Shown here: one piece after another, positions 6,594 through 14,592 of the stretch
Layout of the letters: each line of letters opens with the position of its first letter
Position numbering within the stretch: the stretch's first letter is position 1
Assembly: GCA_003645845.1 (NCBI GenBank)
Contig: QNCV01000029.1
Span: 1-15,039, forward strand
Length of the DNA stretch: 15,039 bases
DNA from: Fidelibacterota bacterium
GTDB lineage: Bacteria; Fidelibacterota; UBA2242
Reading direction: 5' to 3'
Notes under the pieces: model-generated
Seen by the model: the letters and a program-made list of their open reading frames with translations, nothing else
Told to the model about the DNA's origin: nothing
Database searches by the model: none
Program-made: the position numbers and the translations under genes

Positions 6594-8138
6594 ATGGAAA
6601 AGCGAAAAATTATTATTTTCGACACAACTCTGCGGGACGGCGAACAGAGTCCCGGCGCTTCATTGACGGTAAATGAAAAACTGGTCATTGCTAATCAGCT
6701 TGCTCGTCTGGGCGTGGATGTAATCGAAGCGGGATTTCCCATCGCTTCGGAGGGTGATTTCGAGGCGGTAAAACTGGTGGCGCAAAATGTAAAAGGCCCT
6801 ATCATTTGCGGATTGGCCAGAGCCAATGACGCCGATATAGACCGCTGCTGGGAAGCGGTGAAGTATTCCGAAAAGCCGCGGATACACACATTTATCGCCA
6901 CATCCAAAGTTCACCGCGAGAAAAAATTACAGAAAAGCAAAGAGGAAATCATCAAGTTGGCTGTAAGAGCCGTCAAACGAGCCCGAAATTACTGCGATGA
7001 TGTTGAGTTTTCGCCGGAAGACGCCGCCAGGACCAGTCTGGATTACATGTGCGATGTAGTCAAAGCGGTCATAGATGCCGGCGCCACGACAATCAATATT
7101 CCCGACACGGTGGGATATTCCGAACCATGGGAATTCGGAAAACGGATTAGTTATCTTTTCGAAAAGGTGCCGGAAGCGAAGAATGTCGTTGTCAGCGTAC
7201 ACTGTCATAACGATCTGGGCAATGCGGTGGCCAATTCACTGGCGGCTATAGCGGCAGGCGCCACCCAGGTGGAAGGCTGCATCAACGGCATCGGCGAGCG
7301 GGCCGGAAACGCCTCGCTGGAAGAGATTATCATGAATCTCGTAACCCGTAAAGATTATTTCAACGCCGAAGTGGATGTGAATACCAGAGAGATTTACCGG
7401 ACCAGCCGCCTTGTATCCAATCTGACCGGAATCGACATTCAGCGTAATAAGGCGATTGTCGGAATAAACGCCTTTGCCCACGAAGCGGGCATCCATCAGC
7501 ACGGAGTCCTGAAGAGCAAACAAACCTATGAGATCATGACCCCCGAGGAGGTCGGTTGGACCGGGGTCAATCTGGTTATCGGAAAGCATTCCGGGAAACA
7601 TGCCGTCTCGGCGCTTCTCGAAGAAGAGGGTTTTCAATTAAATAAAGAAACGATTGTCCAAATAACCGATCGGGTAAAAGAATTGGCGGACAAGGAAAAG
7701 TCCGTGGAACGCGATGATGTCATTGCCATTGCCCGGGATATTACTCATCAACTGACGGAAGAGGAGCAATTTGTCAAACTGGAGGAATTTTCGGTGGTCA
7801 CCGGGTCAAACATGACCCCCACGGCTTCGGTGAAATTACGGGTAAACGGCGAGGCGAAAATCGCCGCCGGAATCGGTGACGGACCGGTGGACGCGGTCAG
7901 CAACGCCATCTGGCAGATGGTGGACCCGTCGCTGAAACTTCAGGATTATCATTTGAAAGCCATTACCGGCGGCACCGATGCGCTGGCCGATGTTTCCATC
8001 AAACTGTCCGATGAAAGGTTCAATGTTTTTGTCGCCCGCGCCGTAGATGAGGACGTCATCAGCGCCAGCGCCAAGGCCATTATAAAAGGCATTAATAAAG
8101 CCTTGAACTATAAAGAAAAAATTCAGGCTCAGGGATAA
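6594..8138 (+). CDS. leuA: 2-Isopropylmalate synthase (LeuA)
   Basis: LeuA condenses 2-oxoisovalerate with acetyl-CoA to 2-isopropylmalate, the committed leucine step. The 514 residues show the barrel start FDTTLRDGEQSPG (D15), metal ligands in HCHNDLGNA (H203, H205), GCINGIGERAGNASLEE, the flap-domain motif NAFAHEAGIHQHGVLK, and a C-terminal regulatory domain with VTGSNMTPTASVKLRV and GIGDGPVDAV. Length and the complete C-terminal domain fit the leucine-inhibited bacterial long form. I chose the ATG at 6594 rather than the one at 6588: the site GGCGGGA (6581-6587) is six bases from 6594 but touches 6588. The gene begins 12 bp after cimA and is a clear paralogue of it, yet it differs in every specificity stretch, so the two are not a recent duplication. 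Confidence 0.95.
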   Translation: MEKRKIIIFDTTLRDGEQSPGASLTVNEKLVIANQLARLGVDVIEAGFPIASEGDFEAVKLVAQNVKGPIICGLARANDADIDRCWEAVKYSEKPRIHTFIATSKVHREKKLQKSKEEIIKLAVRAVKRARNYCDDVEFSPEDAARTSLDYMCDVVKAVIDAGATTINIPDTVGYSEPWEFGKRISYLFEKVPEAKNVVVSVHCHNDLGNAVANSLAAIAAGATQVEGCINGIGERAGNASLEEIIMNLVTRKDYFNAEVDVNTREIYRTSRLVSNLTGIDIQRNKAIVGINAFAHEAGIHQHGVLKSKQTYEIMTPEEVGWTGVNLVIGKHSGKHAVSALLEEEGFQLNKETIVQITDRVKELADKEKSVERDDVIAIARDITHQLTEEEQFVKLEEFSVVTGSNMTPTASVKLRVNGEAKIAAGIGDGPVDAVSNAIWQMVDPSLKLQDYHLKAITGGTDALADVSIKLSDERFNVFVARAVDEDVISASAKAIIKGINKALNYKEKIQAQG

Positions 8139-8143
8139 AGGAG
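8137..8143 (+). promoter_or_regulatory. Strong ribosome binding site for the TTG start of leuC
   Basis: AAAGGAG overlaps the leuA stop and sits six bases before TTG at 8150. An in-frame TAA at 8144-8146 lies just upstream of that TTG, so no earlier start is possible. The site compensates for the weak start codon. Confidence 0.8.
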
Positions 8144-8149
8144 TAACCT

Positions 8150-9424
8150 TTGGGAAATACAATTACTGAAAAGATTTTAGCGGCCCATTGCAGCCGTGAC
8201 AGTGTGAAACCCGGCGAATTAATCAACGCTGAGATCGATGTAATCATGTGTCACGATGTGACCACTACGCCGGCCATTGATATGCTGGCGGAGAAAGGTC
8301 TATCGAAAGTCGCCTATCCGGAACGGGTGGTTATAATGCCCGATCACTTTGTGCCGAATAAGGACATTAAATCGGCGGAAATGGTGGCCAGAATCCGGCG
8401 CTGGGCAAGAGAGCAGAACATTGAAAAGTTTTATGATTTGGGACGGCACGGCGTCTGTCATGCGCTGCTGCCGGAACAGGGACATGTGAAGCCGGGAACG
8501 ACAATCATCTGCGGCGATAGCCACACCTCGACCCATGGTGCGCTGGGAGCATTCTCCACCGGTATCGGCAGCACCGACCTGGCGGCGGCATTGGCTACCG
8601 GCGAACTCTGGTTTAAGGTACCGGAAACAATGCTTTTTCGTTTGAGTGGAAAACTCGGTAAAGGCGTATATGCCAAGGACGTGATTCTGGAAATTATCAG
8701 GAGGATCGGCGTAGATGGAGCTCTTTATAAAACCATGGAATTTACCGGTGAATTGATTGAAGCCCTGTCCGTTGAAAGCCGAATGACCATCTGCAATATG
8801 GCCATTGAGGCCGGCGGAAAATCGGGTATCATCAATCCCGATCAAAAGACCACTGATTACGTCAAAGCCCGTACCGACGAACCCTTTGAAATCTACCAAA
8901 GCGATCCGGATGCGGAATACTGTCAGATTATCGAAATCGATGTCTCGAATCTCGAGCCGCTGGTGGCGTTCCCCCATCTGCCGAGTAACGGCCAACCGGT
9001 GTCGCAGATCCCTGACATTCCGGTGGATCAGGCCTACCTGGGGAGCTGTACCAACGGTCGAATTGAGGATTTGCGAGTGGCTGCCGAAATTCTGAAAGGC
9101 AAAAAGGTCGCCCGGAACACCCGGATGATTGTTGTGCCCGCAACCACGGAAATCTGGAAACAGGCAAACCGGGAGGGTCTGCTGGATATATTTATGAATG
9201 CCGGAGCAACTGTTTCCACGCCCACCTGCGGCGCCTGTCTCGGCGGTCACATGGGTATCCTGGCGGCAGGCGAACGCTGTATCAGTTCCACAAACCGCAA
9301 TTTCGTCGGACGCATGGGCAGTCCGAAATCGGAAGTCTATCTCGGCAGCCCGGCGACTGTTGCCGCTTCGGCAGTAGAGGGAAAAATCGCTGACCCGCGG
9401 AAATATTTACAGGAGAAACCATGA
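8150..9424 (+). CDS. leuC: 3-Isopropylmalate dehydratase, large subunit (LeuC)
   Basis: LeuC with LeuD isomerises 2- to 3-isopropylmalate through a [4Fe-4S] aconitase mechanism. In CimA-containing bacteria the same pair usually handles citramalate. The 424 residues are the short LeuC type common in archaea and anaerobic bacteria, not the roughly 466-residue E. coli form. The cluster ligands are C300 in GSCTNGR and C360/C363 in TPTCGACLGGH. Further family motifs are CGDSHTSTHGALGAF near residue 125 and TNRNFVGRMG near the C-terminus. The start is TTG: the family N-terminus MGxTITEKILAAH begins exactly there, AAAGGAG precedes it, an in-frame stop blocks anything earlier, and the next in-frame ATG would remove about 30 conserved residues. 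The 3' end overlaps leuD by 4 bp (ATGA). Homoaconitase large subunits are related, but the leu context favours LeuC. Confidence 0.94.
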   Translation: MGNTITEKILAAHCSRDSVKPGELINAEIDVIMCHDVTTTPAIDMLAEKGLSKVAYPERVVIMPDHFVPNKDIKSAEMVARIRRWAREQNIEKFYDLGRHGVCHALLPEQGHVKPGTTIICGDSHTSTHGALGAFSTGIGSTDLAAALATGELWFKVPETMLFRLSGKLGKGVYAKDVILEIIRRIGVDGALYKTMEFTGELIEALSVESRMTICNMAIEAGGKSGIINPDQKTTDYVKARTDEPFEIYQSDPDAEYCQIIEIDVSNLEPLVAFPHLPSNGQPVSQIPDIPVDQAYLGSCTNGRIEDLRVAAEILKGKKVARNTRMIVVPATTEIWKQANREGLLDIFMNAGATVSTPTCGACLGGHMGILAAGERCISSTNRNFVGRMGSPKSEVYLGSPATVAASAVEGKIADPRKYLQEKP

Positions 9425-9909
9425 CAGGAAAAGCGCATTGTTATCAACGTGACCATATCAATACCGACGAGATCATTCCTGCCCGCTATCTGAATATGGA
9501 CAAAGAGGCCGATCTGGCGAAACATGCCATGGAAGATATTGACACCGATTTTGTCAGGCGGGTCAAAGAGGGTGACGTAATTGTTGCCGGCGTGGATTTC
9601 GGCTGCGGCAGTTCCCGGGAACACGCCGTCTGGGCTCTACGGGGGGCGGGCGTCAGGGCGGTCATTGCCGACACCTTTGCCCGGATATTTTACCGGAATT
9701 GCATCAATAACGGTTTTATCGCCATTGAATGCAGAGGGATAAGTCAAAAGGTCGCGACCGGCGACAACCTGGAGATTGATGTTGAAAAAGGGATCATAAA
9801 GAATCTGACAAAAAATGAACGGTATGAATTTCCGGCGATCCCGGATTTTGCCCGGGATATCATCGACGCCGGCGGATTACTGGATTATATATCAAGAAAG
9901 GTGAAATAG
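9421..9909 (+). CDS. leuD: 3-Isopropylmalate dehydratase, small subunit (LeuD)
   Basis: LeuD is the swivel-domain partner of LeuC and supplies the substrate-specificity loop and active-site serine. The 162 residues match the short LeuD type that accompanies 420-residue LeuC proteins. The motifs are DHINTDEIIPARYL (11-24, the specificity loop around ARYLN), DFGCGSSREHA (59-69, active-site serine S64 or S65 and R66), IADTFARIFYRNCINNG and a C-terminal AGGLLDYI segment. The start overlaps the leuC stop as ATGA, with AGGAGA upstream, so the two subunits are translationally coupled in equal amounts. Small loop changes decide between isopropylmalate, citramalate and homoaconitate in this family. 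I read the enzyme as serving both the leucine and citramalate routes because only one copy accompanies cimA and leuA here. Confidence 0.93.
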   Translation: MTGKAHCYQRDHINTDEIIPARYLNMDKEADLAKHAMEDIDTDFVRRVKEGDVIVAGVDFGCGSSREHAVWALRGAGVRAVIADTFARIFYRNCINNGFIAIECRGISQKVATGDNLEIDVEKGIIKNLTKNERYEFPAIPDFARDIIDAGGLLDYISRKVK

Positions 9910-9911
9910 CG

Positions 9912-11000
9912 ATGTCTGTGAAGAAAATTGCGGTCCTGGCCGGTGACGGTATCGGACCGGAAGTAATGCAGGAAGCCGTCAAAGTACTGGATGCCGTTCA
10001 GTCGAAGTACAATGTGAAATTTGAATACAAACATGCTCTTGTCGGCGGGGCGGCCTGGGATGATTTTCACTCTCATTTGCCCGAAGAGACCCTGAATATC
10101 TGTCGTGAGTCCGATGCGATTTTATTTGGATCCGTGGGCGGTCCGGTTCGTGAACAGGATACCGATAAATGGTGCGGTGTTGAGGTGAATTCGCTGCTGG
10201 GCTTAAGGAAAGAGTTTGGATTGTACGCCAATCTGCGACCGGCGAAACTTTATCCGGCGCTGGCCTTTGCGTCGCCGTTGCGAAGCGATATCAGCAGTAA
10301 AGGCTTTGATATTCTGGTTGTGCGGGAACTCACCGGCGGTATCTATTTCGGTCGGCCGAAAGGCAGAAGCGGTGCCGGGGAGACGGAAACCGCTTTCGAC
10401 ACCATGATTTATTCAAGGGCAGAAATACGGCGCATCGCCCGGGTGGCTTTCGATACTGCCCGGAAGCGTCGGAACAAAGTAACCTCAATCGACAAGGCCA
10501 ATGTTCTGACCACAATGGTCTTCTGGCGCCAGGTGGTTGAAGAAATCGCCGGAGAGTATCCCGATGTGGAATATGAACCCATGTATGTGGATAACGCCGC
10601 CATGCAGCTGACAAAGAATCCGCAACAGTTTGATGTCATGCTCTGCGGGAATATGTTCGGGGATATTCTTTCCGATGAAGCCGCCGCACTGACCGGAAGC
10701 CTGGGCATGCTGCCAAGCGCCAGTCTTGCGGACGGAAGTTTCGGCATGTATGAACCGGGCGGCGGATCGGCTCCGGACATTGCCGGGAAGGGGATTGCCA
10801 ATCCCATTGCCCAGATTCTCAGCGCCGCAATGATGCTGCGTTATTCCTTTAATATGGCGGCTGCGGCCGAATCGATTGAAAATGCCGTGGAAGATGTCCT
10901 GAATGACGATTACCGCACGGGTGATATCTGGCAGCATGGCAGTAAGAGAGTCGGGACTGCGGAAATGGGAGATAGGATTCTGAAACGTTTGGAATCCTGA
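9912..11000 (+). CDS. leuB: 3-Isopropylmalate dehydrogenase (LeuB)
   Basis: LeuB oxidatively decarboxylates 3-isopropylmalate to 2-oxoisocaproate with NAD+, and in citramalate-pathway bacteria can likewise convert methylmalate to 2-oxobutyrate. The 362 residues carry the family pattern: VLAGDGIGPEV (N-terminus), GSVGGP, LLGLRKEFGLYANLRPAK (R99, R109), RELTGGIYFG (R138, Y145), K195 in TSIDKAN, D228, and D251/D255 in GNMFGDILSDEAAAL. The cofactor segment EPGGGSAPDIAGKGIANP carries Asp-Ile (D289, I290), the NAD-type signature of this superfamily. The ATG lies 2 bp after leuD behind an AGAAAGGTG site. It ends the amino-acid block of the cluster; a 78-bp gap follows, the largest in the window. Tartrate dehydrogenase is a related alternative, but sequence and neighbours favour LeuB. 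Confidence 0.95.
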   Translation: MSVKKIAVLAGDGIGPEVMQEAVKVLDAVQSKYNVKFEYKHALVGGAAWDDFHSHLPEETLNICRESDAILFGSVGGPVREQDTDKWCGVEVNSLLGLRKEFGLYANLRPAKLYPALAFASPLRSDISSKGFDILVVRELTGGIYFGRPKGRSGAGETETAFDTMIYSRAEIRRIARVAFDTARKRRNKVTSIDKANVLTTMVFWRQVVEEIAGEYPDVEYEPMYVDNAAMQLTKNPQQFDVMLCGNMFGDILSDEAAALTGSLGMLPSASLADGSFGMYEPGGGSAPDIAGKGIANPIAQILSAAMMLRYSFNMAAAAESIENAVEDVLNDDYRTGDIWQHGSKRVGTAEMGDRILKRLES

Positions 11001-11014
11001 TTACGAAGTAAATC
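10999..11014. other. Small imperfect inverted repeat in the leuB-aconitase gap
   Basis: GATTAC and GTAAATC flank a three-base GAA spacer, with one unpaired A. It overlaps the leuB stop. The stem is too short and lacks a T-run, so it is not a terminator. It could be a weak operator or chance. The rest of the gap (11015-11065) is AT-rich towards its end, with no convincing promoter. Confidence 0.2.
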
Positions 11015-11065
11015 GGATCGCTGCAAGGCGGATTTTAATAAACATAAAATGATGACTGCCATCAG

Positions 11066-11074
11066 AGAAAGGTG
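11066..11074 (+). promoter_or_regulatory. Ribosome binding site deciding the aconitase start
   Basis: AGAAAGGTG stands four bases before ATG 11079. The earlier in-frame ATGs at 11049 and 11052 have no purine-rich site at a usable distance, so 11079 is preferred. Confidence 0.65.
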
Positions 11075-11078
11075 CGAG

Positions 11079-13364
11079 ATGGAATATAGAATCGTTACGA
11101 ATGTCTTTTATCCGAAATTTGCCGGGCGGATCGCCGGGCTGAGAAAGATTCTGAAACGACCCCTTACGCTTACCGAAAAAATTCTTTTTTCCCACCTTGA
11201 TAATCCGGTTTCGGTTAGGAGTATCAGCCGCCAAAAAAGCTACATTGACCTTAATCCCGACCGGGTTGCCATGCAGGACGCCACCGGACAGATGGCGCTG
11301 CTTCAATTTATTAATTCCGGAATGCAACGTGTGTGTGTCCCCACCACTATTCACTGTGATCACCTCATTAGCGCAAAATACGGCGCGGAAGAAGATACGT
11401 GCCGGGCTCTCCGGGAAAATGAGGAAGTCTATGCTTTTCTGAAAGCCGCAGCGGCAAAATTCGGAATCGGTTTCTGGGAACCGGGTAGCGGTATTATTCA
11501 CCAGATTGTCCTGGAAAATTATGCCTTTCCCGGCGGCTTGATGATAGGTACCGATTCACATACTCCGACTGCCGGAGGACTGGGTATGTTCGGTGTTGGT
11601 GTCGGTGGCGCCGATGCGGTGGATGTGATGACCGGTCTGAGTTGGGAATTGAAGATGCCCTCAATTATCGGAGTTGAATTGGTAGGTCGGCTGGAAGGGT
11701 GGACTTCTGCGAAAGATGTGATTCTGAAGCTGGCGGGTATTATCGGTGCAAAAGGGGCGACAGATGCTGTGATTGAGTATTTCGGCGCCGGCACGCAAAA
11801 CATCTCCTGTACCGGCAAGGCAACTATCTGCAATATGGGCGCCGAACTGGGCGCCACCGCTTCGGTCTTTCCCTATGACGATCGCATGAAGGATTTTCTG
11901 ATCTGTACCGGTCGTGAAAAGTTGATTTCTGCCATTAATAATGTGGCGCCTGAATTATACGCCGATCCCGCCGTTTATACAAGTCCGGAAAACTTCTATG
12001 ACCGTGTAATCCGGTTGGATTTGAATACACTTGAGCCCTATATCAACGGACCGTTTTCGCCGGATATTGCCGTACCTTTGTCGGAATTCGCCGCCTACAT
12101 TGATAAAAATGGCTATCCCGCCCGCTTATCGGCAGGATTGATCGGTTCCTGTACCAATTCCTCTTATGAAGACATGTCCCGGGCAGCATCCGTAGCGCGG
12201 CAGGCGAACCGGGCAAAGATCGCAGCACAATCCGGGCTTTTCATCAATCCGGGGTCCGAAAAGGTCCGGCAGGTCTGTGACAGAACCGGTCTGCTGGAGG
12301 AGTTTCATCGGTTCGGAGCGGTTCTGCTGGCTAATGCATGCGGTCCCTGTATCGGGCAGTGGCAGCGCTCTGAGCTTTCACCCGGGCAGGCGAATTCCAT
12401 CATTAATAGCTATAACCGCAATTTTGCCGGACGCAACGACGGAAATCCCAACACCTGCGCTTTTCTCGCTTCACCGGAAATTGTAACCGCAATGGCGCTG
12501 GCCGGCGATTTGCATTTTAATCCGTTGACCGATTTTCTGGAAAACAGTGACGGACAGAAAATACGGCTCAAACCGCCAACAGGTGCAGAATTGCCCGAAA
12601 TCCAAGACTCCCGCACTCCGCGCCGGGATGCAGGTCCCGGTGATCCAACGGTAAAAATCGATATAAGAGCCGACTCCGAGCGTCTGCAGCTGTTGCAACC
12701 CTTTCCCGAATGGGACGGAAAGTCACTGTACGGCCTTGAATTATTAGTGAAAGTCAGGGGAAAATGTACCACCGATCATATCTCCCCGGCGGGAAAATGG
12801 CTGAAATATCGCGGACATCTGGATCGCATTTCCGATAATCTGCTGGCGGGAGCCCAAAATGCTTTTTTTACCGGGAAGGGCAAAACACTAAACCGTTTCA
12901 CCGGTGAATATGCACCAATTGCCGAAGTTGCCCGAACATATCAGGCACAGGACAAACGGCTGGTTGTCGTCGCGGAAGATAATTACGGCGAGGGCTCTTC
13001 CCGCGAGCATGCGGCAATGGAACCTCGTTATCTGGGTGTCGTGATAATTATTGCCAAATCTTTCGCCAGAATTCATGAAACTAATCTGAAAAAACAGGGG
13101 GTCCTGGCGGTGACATTCGAAAATCCCACCGATTACGATTATATTCGGGAAGATGATCGGATGGATGTCCCCGATCTGGAAAAATTTTCACCGGGTTCAT
13201 CGCTGACTCTGCTTCTGAAGCACCAAGACGGCAGCCGGCAGACCATCCGGCTCCGGCATAGCTATAACCACCAGCAGATTCAGTGGTTCAAAGCCGGCAG
13301 CGCGATGAATTTTATCCGTAAACAGAAAGAACAGAATTATGCCCGAACAACTTTTAAACAGTAA
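11079..13364 (+). CDS. acn: Aconitate hydratase, mitochondrial type
   Basis: This monomeric [4Fe-4S] enzyme isomerises citrate to isocitrate in the TCA cycle. The 761 residues align throughout, as far as I can recall, with animal mitochondrial aconitase, not with bacterial AcnA (about 890) or AcnB. Shared stretches include DRVAMQDATGQMALLQF, TIHCDHLI, GFWEPGSGIIHQI, GTDSHTPTAGG, SCTGKATICNMGAE, GSCTNSSYEDM, NACGPCIGQW, KCTTDHISPAGKWLK and YGEGSSREHAAMEPR. With the start at 11079 the cluster cysteines are C358, C421 and C424, the same numbers as in the mature pig enzyme. The catalytic serine and arginine lie in GSSREHA (S640, S641, R642). The start at 11079 is chosen because AGAAAGGTG precedes it; starting at 11049 would add ten unconserved residues. 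The 3' end overlaps icd by 26 bp. A role supplying 2-oxoglutarate for transamination, alongside the leu genes, is inferred. Confidence 0.95.
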   Translation: MEYRIVTNVFYPKFAGRIAGLRKILKRPLTLTEKILFSHLDNPVSVRSISRQKSYIDLNPDRVAMQDATGQMALLQFINSGMQRVCVPTTIHCDHLISAKYGAEEDTCRALRENEEVYAFLKAAAAKFGIGFWEPGSGIIHQIVLENYAFPGGLMIGTDSHTPTAGGLGMFGVGVGGADAVDVMTGLSWELKMPSIIGVELVGRLEGWTSAKDVILKLAGIIGAKGATDAVIEYFGAGTQNISCTGKATICNMGAELGATASVFPYDDRMKDFLICTGREKLISAINNVAPELYADPAVYTSPENFYDRVIRLDLNTLEPYINGPFSPDIAVPLSEFAAYIDKNGYPARLSAGLIGSCTNSSYEDMSRAASVARQANRAKIAAQSGLFINPGSEKVRQVCDRTGLLEEFHRFGAVLLANACGPCIGQWQRSELSPGQANSIINSYNRNFAGRNDGNPNTCAFLASPEIVTAMALAGDLHFNPLTDFLENSDGQKIRLKPPTGAELPEIQDSRTPRRDAGPGDPTVKIDIRADSERLQLLQPFPEWDGKSLYGLELLVKVRGKCTTDHISPAGKWLKYRGHLDRISDNLLAGAQNAFFTGKGKTLNRFTGEYAPIAEVARTYQAQDKRLVVVAEDNYGEGSSREHAAMEPRYLGVVIIIAKSFARIHETNLKKQGVLAVTFENPTDYDYIREDDRMDVPDLEKFSPGSSLTLLLKHQDGSRQTIRLRHSYNHQQIQWFKAGSAMNFIRKQKEQNYARTTFKQ

Positions 13365-14568
13365 AAATGGTAAAATACATACGCCCGCCTTCCCGGTTAT
13401 TCCTTATATCGAGGGAGACGGAATCGGAGCCGAGATTACCCGTCCGACGCTGGAGCTTATTGATTGCGCCGTTCGGAAGGCCTATAACGGTCAGCGTAAA
13501 ATTCAGTGGTTCGAGGTATTTGCCGGTGATAAAGCGTACCGGCGCACCGGTGAATGGCTGCCGGCAGAAACCGTGGAGGCGATCGAAAAACATCTGGTGG
13601 CTCTGAAAGGTCCGTTGAAAACGCCGGTAGGCGGTGGTATCCGCTCGTTGAATGTGGCGCTGCGCCGGCAACTCGATCTATATGCCTGTGTCCGTCCGGT
13701 GCGCTGGTTTCAGGGGATTGAAGCGCCGTTAAAAGAGCCCCATCTCGTTGATCTGGTTATTTTCCGTGAGAATACGGAAGATGTCTATTGCGGAATCGAA
13801 TTTATGCGGGGTGCGGCGGACACTGCAAAAATTGAACAATTTCTGATGAATGAGATGCATGTTTACACACTGCCCTTTCCCGGCGACAGTTCCTACGGTA
13901 TTAAACCGGTCTCAAAAACCGGTTCGCAGCGACTGATCCGGGCGGCAATGCGGTATGCGATAGAACATCGGCGCCCGTCGCTGACACTGGTGCATAAGGG
14001 CAATATCATGAAATTCACCGAAGGGGCGTTTCGCAACTGGGGTTTTGAACTGATTGAAAAGGAATTTCAGAAAGAGTGTTATATTGAAAAACGTATCAAT
14101 CAGCCACCGAATTGCGGAAAAATCTATATCCGGGAAAGGATTGCAGATGCCTTTTTTCAGGATATGCTGCTGAATCCAACCCGCCATTCCGTAGTTGCGA
14201 CACTAAATCTGAACGGTGATTACATTTCAGATATGGCTGCTGCGATGGTGGGAGGCGTCGGCATTGCACCGGGCGGCAATATTAATTTTGAAAAGGGAAC
14301 TGCGATTTTCGAAGCAACCCACGGAACGGCGCCCGATATTGCCGGTCAGAATAAGGCCAATCCGACCTCTCTGGTTATGTCTGGAAAAATGCTGCTCCAA
14401 CATATCGGATGGCACAGAGCGGCAACATTAATCGAACAATCCGTTGAAAGTCTATTTCGTGAAAGAACCGGAACCGCCGATCTGTTTGCACAGACACCCG
14501 GCGCCCGGATTGTCGGTACGACGGAATTCGCAGAGCGGCTTCGGTTTGCAATTGAAAATATTGACTGA
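13339..14568 (+). CDS. icd: Isocitrate dehydrogenase, E. coli Icd-like fold, predicted NAD-specific
   Basis: It oxidatively decarboxylates isocitrate to 2-oxoglutarate. The 409 residues match the homodimeric Icd subfamily: PYIEGDGIGAEIT, the substrate block PVGGGIRSLNVALRRQ (S103, N105, R109), R119, IFRENTEDVYCGIE (R143, Y150), VHKGNIMKFTEGAFRNWG, NLNGDYISDMAA, and the cofactor loop GTAPDIAGQNKANP. S103 corresponds to the E. coli Ser113 phosphorylated by AceK. At the cofactor loop, D333, I334 and A340 replace the E. coli NADP contacts Lys344, Tyr345 and Val351. Further on, by alignment from GARIVGTTEF, the Tyr391 and Arg395 positions are both Ala. All 2'-phosphate contacts are thus lost, so NAD+ use is predicted. 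The ATG lies 26 bp inside the aconitase gene with only a weak GAAAGAA site, and no later in-frame start precedes the conserved N-terminus. This suggests coupling to aconitase translation. Confidence 0.95.
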   Translation: MPEQLLNSKNGKIHTPAFPVIPYIEGDGIGAEITRPTLELIDCAVRKAYNGQRKIQWFEVFAGDKAYRRTGEWLPAETVEAIEKHLVALKGPLKTPVGGGIRSLNVALRRQLDLYACVRPVRWFQGIEAPLKEPHLVDLVIFRENTEDVYCGIEFMRGAADTAKIEQFLMNEMHVYTLPFPGDSSYGIKPVSKTGSQRLIRAAMRYAIEHRRPSLTLVHKGNIMKFTEGAFRNWGFELIEKEFQKECYIEKRINQPPNCGKIYIRERIADAFFQDMLLNPTRHSVVATLNLNGDYISDMAAAMVGGVGIAPGGNINFEKGTAIFEATHGTAPDIAGQNKANPTSLVMSGKMLLQHIGWHRAATLIEQSVESLFRERTGTADLFAQTPGARIVGTTEFAERLRFAIENID

Positions 14569-14592
14569 TTGAATGAGTACCTGGAGTTTACT

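Noticed and set aside
5001..8138. cimA and leuA as a recent tandem duplication
   Set aside because: They share only the barrel motifs (DTTLRDG, HNDxGxAVANSLAA, GERxGNA) and differ in specificity stretches and flap motifs, so the split is ancient.
8300..9250. Minus-strand open frame (316 codons) opposite leuC
   Set aside because: No family motifs and it lies opposite the conserved LeuC coding sequence, so it is a shadow frame.
11022..11050. Possible promoter (TGCAAG, 17 bases, TAAAAT) before the aconitase gene
   Set aside because: The -35 match is poor and the -10 match comes from an AT-rich stretch; not enough to call.
11049..11078. Upstream ATGs for the aconitase gene
   Set aside because: No ribosome site at a suitable distance; the AGAAAGGTG site supports 11079.
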